A stretch of DNA of 64,000 bases, taken from contig NZ_WWCU01000003.1 of assembly GCF_009857595.1 (NCBI RefSeq), positions 186,001 to 250,000 on the forward strand, given 5' to 3'. Shown piece after piece: positions 61,559 to 64,000 of the stretch (positions are counted from its first letter, which is position 1; the number at the start of each line of letters is the position of its first letter). The notes below the pieces were generated by a model. That model made no database searches and was not told the origin of the DNA. It was given only the letters and a program-made list of their open reading frames with translations. The position numbers were made by a program, and so were the translations under genes. Source of the DNA: Pseudoduganella aquatica. GTDB lineage: Bacteria; Pseudomonadota; Gammaproteobacteria; Burkholderiales; Burkholderiaceae_D.

Positions 61559-61858
61559 CTCTCTGTTGACCTGTCCTGAATTGACCTGAAGAATGTCCGG
61601 CATAGACCTATGAGTATTTCCAAAAAGGAAGTATATTGGTCTTTCGTACAATTCAGCGCCAACTGAACCAGCTAAAAATTATAGCATTGCATATCAAAAG
61701 ACTTAACAATTTGTATCCTGTATTTTACAAATATCATTAAATAACCCGGCCGGCATTGCCGGCCGGTTTCGCAATTGATCAATTCGATGATTGTTATCCG
61801 AGCCTGCCTTTGGGGCTTGCTCGTGATCGCCTTGATACTGATCTGACGCGATTGAAAG
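61559..61858. other. Gene-free divergent intergenic region
   Basis: Three hundred bases between the AraC and HD-GYP genes, markedly AT-richer than its surroundings. It contains an 8-bp-plus inverted repeat CCGGCCGGCA/TGCCGGCCGG (61746-61766) and a perfect 12-bp palindrome AATTGATCAATT (61773-61784). No coding sequence that I can support. It must contain promoters for both genes, but clear -35/-10 pairs were not found. Confidence 0.6.
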
Positions 61859-62830
61859 ATGCCGGACATGCTCAAGAAAATCACGCGCGAACAAGCCCGC
61901 ATCGGCATGTACGTCCATCAGCTGTGCGGCAGCTGGTACGCCCATCCGTTCTGGCAGCGCGCCTTCCTGATACGCGACGCGGCCATGCTGGCCCGGATCC
62001 ACGGCGGCGAAGTGAAGGAAATGTGGATAGACACCAGCAAGGGCATCGGCATCGGCGACGGCCACGCGGAAGCCGTCGAGCTGGTGGCGCGTTCGCGCGC
62101 AGCGGTCAGCCGCTTGTTCGAAGCGGCCAGCCAGGCCGCCGCCCAGCTGCCGGACTCGCTCCCCTCGGCATTGCCCGATGCGGTATCTTCCGCGCTGCCC
62201 GTGGTGGAGGACATCATCGGTTCCATCACCCACCACCCCGGCGCCATGCTGAGCCTGGTGCGCCTGCGCGGCAGCGACGATTACACCTATATGCACTCGG
62301 TGGCAGTGTGCGCCCTGATGGTAGCGCTAGCGAAGCATATGGGCATGGAGGCCGGCGCGGTGCGCGAATGCGGCCTGGGCGGCCTGCTGCACGACATCGG
62401 CAAGGCGGTGGTGCCGTCCGATATCCTGAACAAGCCGGACCGGCTGAGCAAGGCAGAGTTTGAAGCGGTGAAGCTGCACCCGGTGGCGGGCCATGCGTTG
62501 CTGTGCGCGGCGGGCGGCCTGCCGGCCGTGGTCACCGATATCTGCCTGCACCACCACGAGCGCTACGACGGCCAGGGCTACCCGTCCGGCCAGGCCGGCG
62601 CCGCCATCAGCCTGGAGGCGCGCATGGGCGCCGTGTGCGACGTGTACGACGCCATCACCTCGCACCGGCCCTACAAGGCGCCGTGGAGTCCGCCGGACGC
62701 GCTGCGCCGCATGGCGGACTGGACCCGCGACGGCCATTTCGATCCGGCCGTGTTCGCCGCCTTCGTGCGCTGCCTCGGCATCACGCCGGCCGCGCACTTC
62801 ACCTGCGCCAGCGAACCGCAGGGAGCTTGA
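61859..62830 (+). CDS. HD-GYP cyclic-di-GMP phosphodiesterase with DUF3391 N-terminus
   Basis: 323 residues. An N-terminal DUF3391-like region (1-90; TREQARIGMYVHQLCGSWYAHPFW) precedes the HD-GYP domain (about 140-310): YTYMHSVAVCALMVALAKHMG, the metal motif GGLLHDIGKAVVP and the HD-GYP signature HHHERYDGQGYPSG, all key residues intact. It should hydrolyse c-di-GMP to pGpG and GMP. Together with the GGDEF-EAL protein at 4025-6259 it is the second c-di-GMP enzyme in the window. Start may also be Met4 (61868). It converges on the flavoprotein gene after 6 bp. Confidence 0.92.
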   Translation: MPDMLKKITREQARIGMYVHQLCGSWYAHPFWQRAFLIRDAAMLARIHGGEVKEMWIDTSKGIGIGDGHAEAVELVARSRAAVSRLFEAASQAAAQLPDSLPSALPDAVSSALPVVEDIIGSITHHPGAMLSLVRLRGSDDYTYMHSVAVCALMVALAKHMGMEAGAVRECGLGGLLHDIGKAVVPSDILNKPDRLSKAEFEAVKLHPVAGHALLCAAGGLPAVVTDICLHHHERYDGQGYPSGQAGAAISLEARMGAVCDVYDAITSHRPYKAPWSPPDALRRMADWTRDGHFDPAVFAAFVRCLGITPAAHFTCASEPQGA

Positions 62831-62836
62831 ACGGTT

Positions 62837-63955
62837 TCAGGGCAGCAGCAGCGAGTGCTGGCTGGCGGTGTGGAAGTCGCGCCAGACGCGGTTGATTTCG
62901 CTGCCCTCATGGGCCGCGTACAGGCCGCAGTAGGGATAGAGTTCATCCACCGCCTGGCGCGACACGGCCACCAGCGCCAGCGACGCCGCCTGCAGCGAGC
63001 CGGCGCCTTCAGCATCCAGCTGCGCGCCCGCCGCCACCTGCGCCCATGCATCGTCCAGCAGTTGATAGAAATGAGCGCGCGCCGCGCCGTAGGCCTGCTC
63101 CTTGCTGCTCAGCAGTTCCGCCACGCCGGGCGCCTCCAGCAGCGGCAGGCCGGACATGGAATGCTTGCGGCGGCTCATGGCGGGCCGGGCCAGCTGCATG
63201 AAGTGCGCGGCCATGCCCGCCACGTTGGCCGCCAAGGTGACAAAAGCCAGCGAATAGAAGGGAAAACGGTACAGCGGCCCGGGCGACGTGGCCGCTTCCG
63301 GGCGGATGGCGAAGCCGTGGTCGCGGTGCAGCCACTGGCCGTCGACGCGGTAGCTGTGCGAGGCGCTGGCGCGCATGCCTATGCTGCCCCACGACGGCTC
63401 CATCCGCACCAGCGCCGCCGGGATGATGAAGGCGCGGATGCGCGGCGCGCCGTGCTCGTCGAGCAGGGGCCGGCCGTGTTCGCGCAGCACCGCGTTCAGG
63501 GTGAAATGGGTGGCCATGGGCGCGCCGCTAGCGTAGTCCCAGCGGCCGGTGATGCGGTAGCCCTCGCCTTCCAGCTCGGCATGCCCGGTGGGCGCGCCGC
63601 TGCCGCCCACGCACACGCGCCGCGTGCCGATGATGGCGCGCGCCGTCTGCGGCGGCAGGAAGCCGGCGAACCAGCCGGCGCCGGCGCATAGCGTGAGCAC
63701 CCAGCCCATGCTGCCGTCGACGGCGGCCACCGCTTCTTCCAGCCGCACGGCGTCCGGCAGGGCCAGCTCGGCGCCGCCGCAGCTGCGCGGCGCCAGCATC
63801 TTCAGCCAGCCGCGCCGGTGCAGCAAGGCTTGCTGGACGGGGTGCAGGAAGCGCGCCGCGTCGGCGGCGGCGGCATGGCGCAGGATGCGCTGCGCGTCGC
63901 GCCCGGCCAGCGGCGCAGCAAAGGGATGGCGGGAAGGTGCGGCGGTATCGGTCAT
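62837..63955 (-). CDS. Acyl-CoA-dehydrogenase-fold flavoprotein (group D monooxygenase-like)
   Basis: 372 residues. The ACAD fold is suggested by LEEAVAAVDGSMGWVLTLCAG, YRITGRWDYASGAPMATHF and the C-terminal EINRVWRDFHTASQHSLLL, a terminal motif typical of flavin-dependent monooxygenases such as DszC and HsaA relatives rather than of true acyl-CoA dehydrogenases. The catalytic Glu of acyl-CoA dehydrogenases is not evident. The substrate is unknown. It converges on the HD-GYP gene. The last 45 bases of the window carry nothing that I can identify. Confidence 0.75.
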   Translation of the reverse strand: MTDTAAPSRHPFAAPLAGRDAQRILRHAAAADAARFLHPVQQALLHRRGWLKMLAPRSCGGAELALPDAVRLEEAVAAVDGSMGWVLTLCAGAGWFAGFLPPQTARAIIGTRRVCVGGSGAPTGHAELEGEGYRITGRWDYASGAPMATHFTLNAVLREHGRPLLDEHGAPRIRAFIIPAALVRMEPSWGSIGMRASASHSYRVDGQWLHRDHGFAIRPEAATSPGPLYRFPFYSLAFVTLAANVAGMAAHFMQLARPAMSRRKHSMSGLPLLEAPGVAELLSSKEQAYGAARAHFYQLLDDAWAQVAAGAQLDAEGAGSLQAASLALVAVSRQAVDELYPYCGLYAAHEGSEINRVWRDFHTASQHSLLLP

Positions 63956-64000
63956 GCTGGGCTAGGCGCAGTGGCTAAGCCCAGCATTCTCGCATTATTT

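Noticed and set aside
61745..61766. GC-rich hairpin considered as a Rho-independent terminator
   Set aside because: It lies between divergent genes and has no T-run on either strand.

Overview
The window is a GC-rich (roughly two-thirds G+C by eye), gene-dense chromosomal segment of a Gram-negative bacterium. The outer-membrane biogenesis genes (lptD, surA, lptE, bamE), the AmgK-MurU cell-wall recycling pair, the order fur/bamE/dapB/exbB/exbD and leuS-lptE-holA-proA, and the protein sequences themselves point to a betaproteobacterium, most likely Oxalobacteraceae (Massilia/Duganella/Pseudoduganella type). That placement is an inference from gene order and protein character, not from a 16S gene. 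I see no tRNA, rRNA, CRISPR array, transposase or prophage.

Layout. 1-8.4 kb: the end of an alpha/beta hydrolase, a solitary flagellin with its own sigma-28 promoter, and a three-gene signalling operon (HDOD-GAF histidine kinase, REC-PAS-GGDEF-EAL regulator, 13-repeat Sel1 protein). 8.6-18 kb: a Bcr/CflA efflux pump, an rRNA methyltransferase, a GST-kappa type isomerase, a HemJ-like membrane protein, then proA-holA-lptE-leuS read leftward. 18-20.5 kb: a plus-strand block (AraC regulator, VOC protein, ParD-like antitoxin, second-type methionine aminopeptidase) that interrupts a leftward housekeeping run. 20.5-25.8 kb: barstar-like protein, exbD, exbB, dapB, bamE, then fur divergently, then hrcA and a HAD phosphatase. 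25.9-28.9 kb: a lipoprotein phosphoesterase and two related modular lipoproteins. 28.9-39.9 kb: rsmA-pdxA-surA-lptD leftward, divergent from amgK-murU-pepP-ubiH-like and a periplasmic binding protein. 39.9-46.6 kb: the three-subunit proton-translocating transhydrogenase, a Nudix enzyme, mnmA, a degenerate receiver protein, a 5'-3' exonuclease and a GST. 46.7-55.9 kb: an iron island (Fiu-like siderophore receptor, FMN glutamate-synthase-like protein, feoA-feoB-Cys-rich partner, bfd, tonB, piuC, bfr) carrying several Fur-box candidates, with fur itself elsewhere in the window. 55.9-64 kb: a small PfkB-like relic, GST, purB, a cytochrome b561-YceI-YceI operon, an AraC regulator, an HD-GYP phosphodiesterase and an acyl-CoA-dehydrogenase-like flavoprotein.

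Three layers stand out beyond the genes. First, a family of palindromic intergenic repeats (GTAG + GGCGGGTTA...TAACCCGCC), present at seven loci and mostly as face-to-face pairs, has the architecture of REP/BIME elements mobilised by RAYT transposases. Second, the ParD-like/map pair is preceded by a striking operator made of three ATATAY hexamers spaced exactly 11 bp apart with a perfect 9-bp inverted repeat. Third, several proteins look like repurposed or decayed family members: a receiver domain lacking its phospho-acceptor Asp, a PfkB-like C-terminal fragment without its catalytic motif, and a barstar without a visible barnase.
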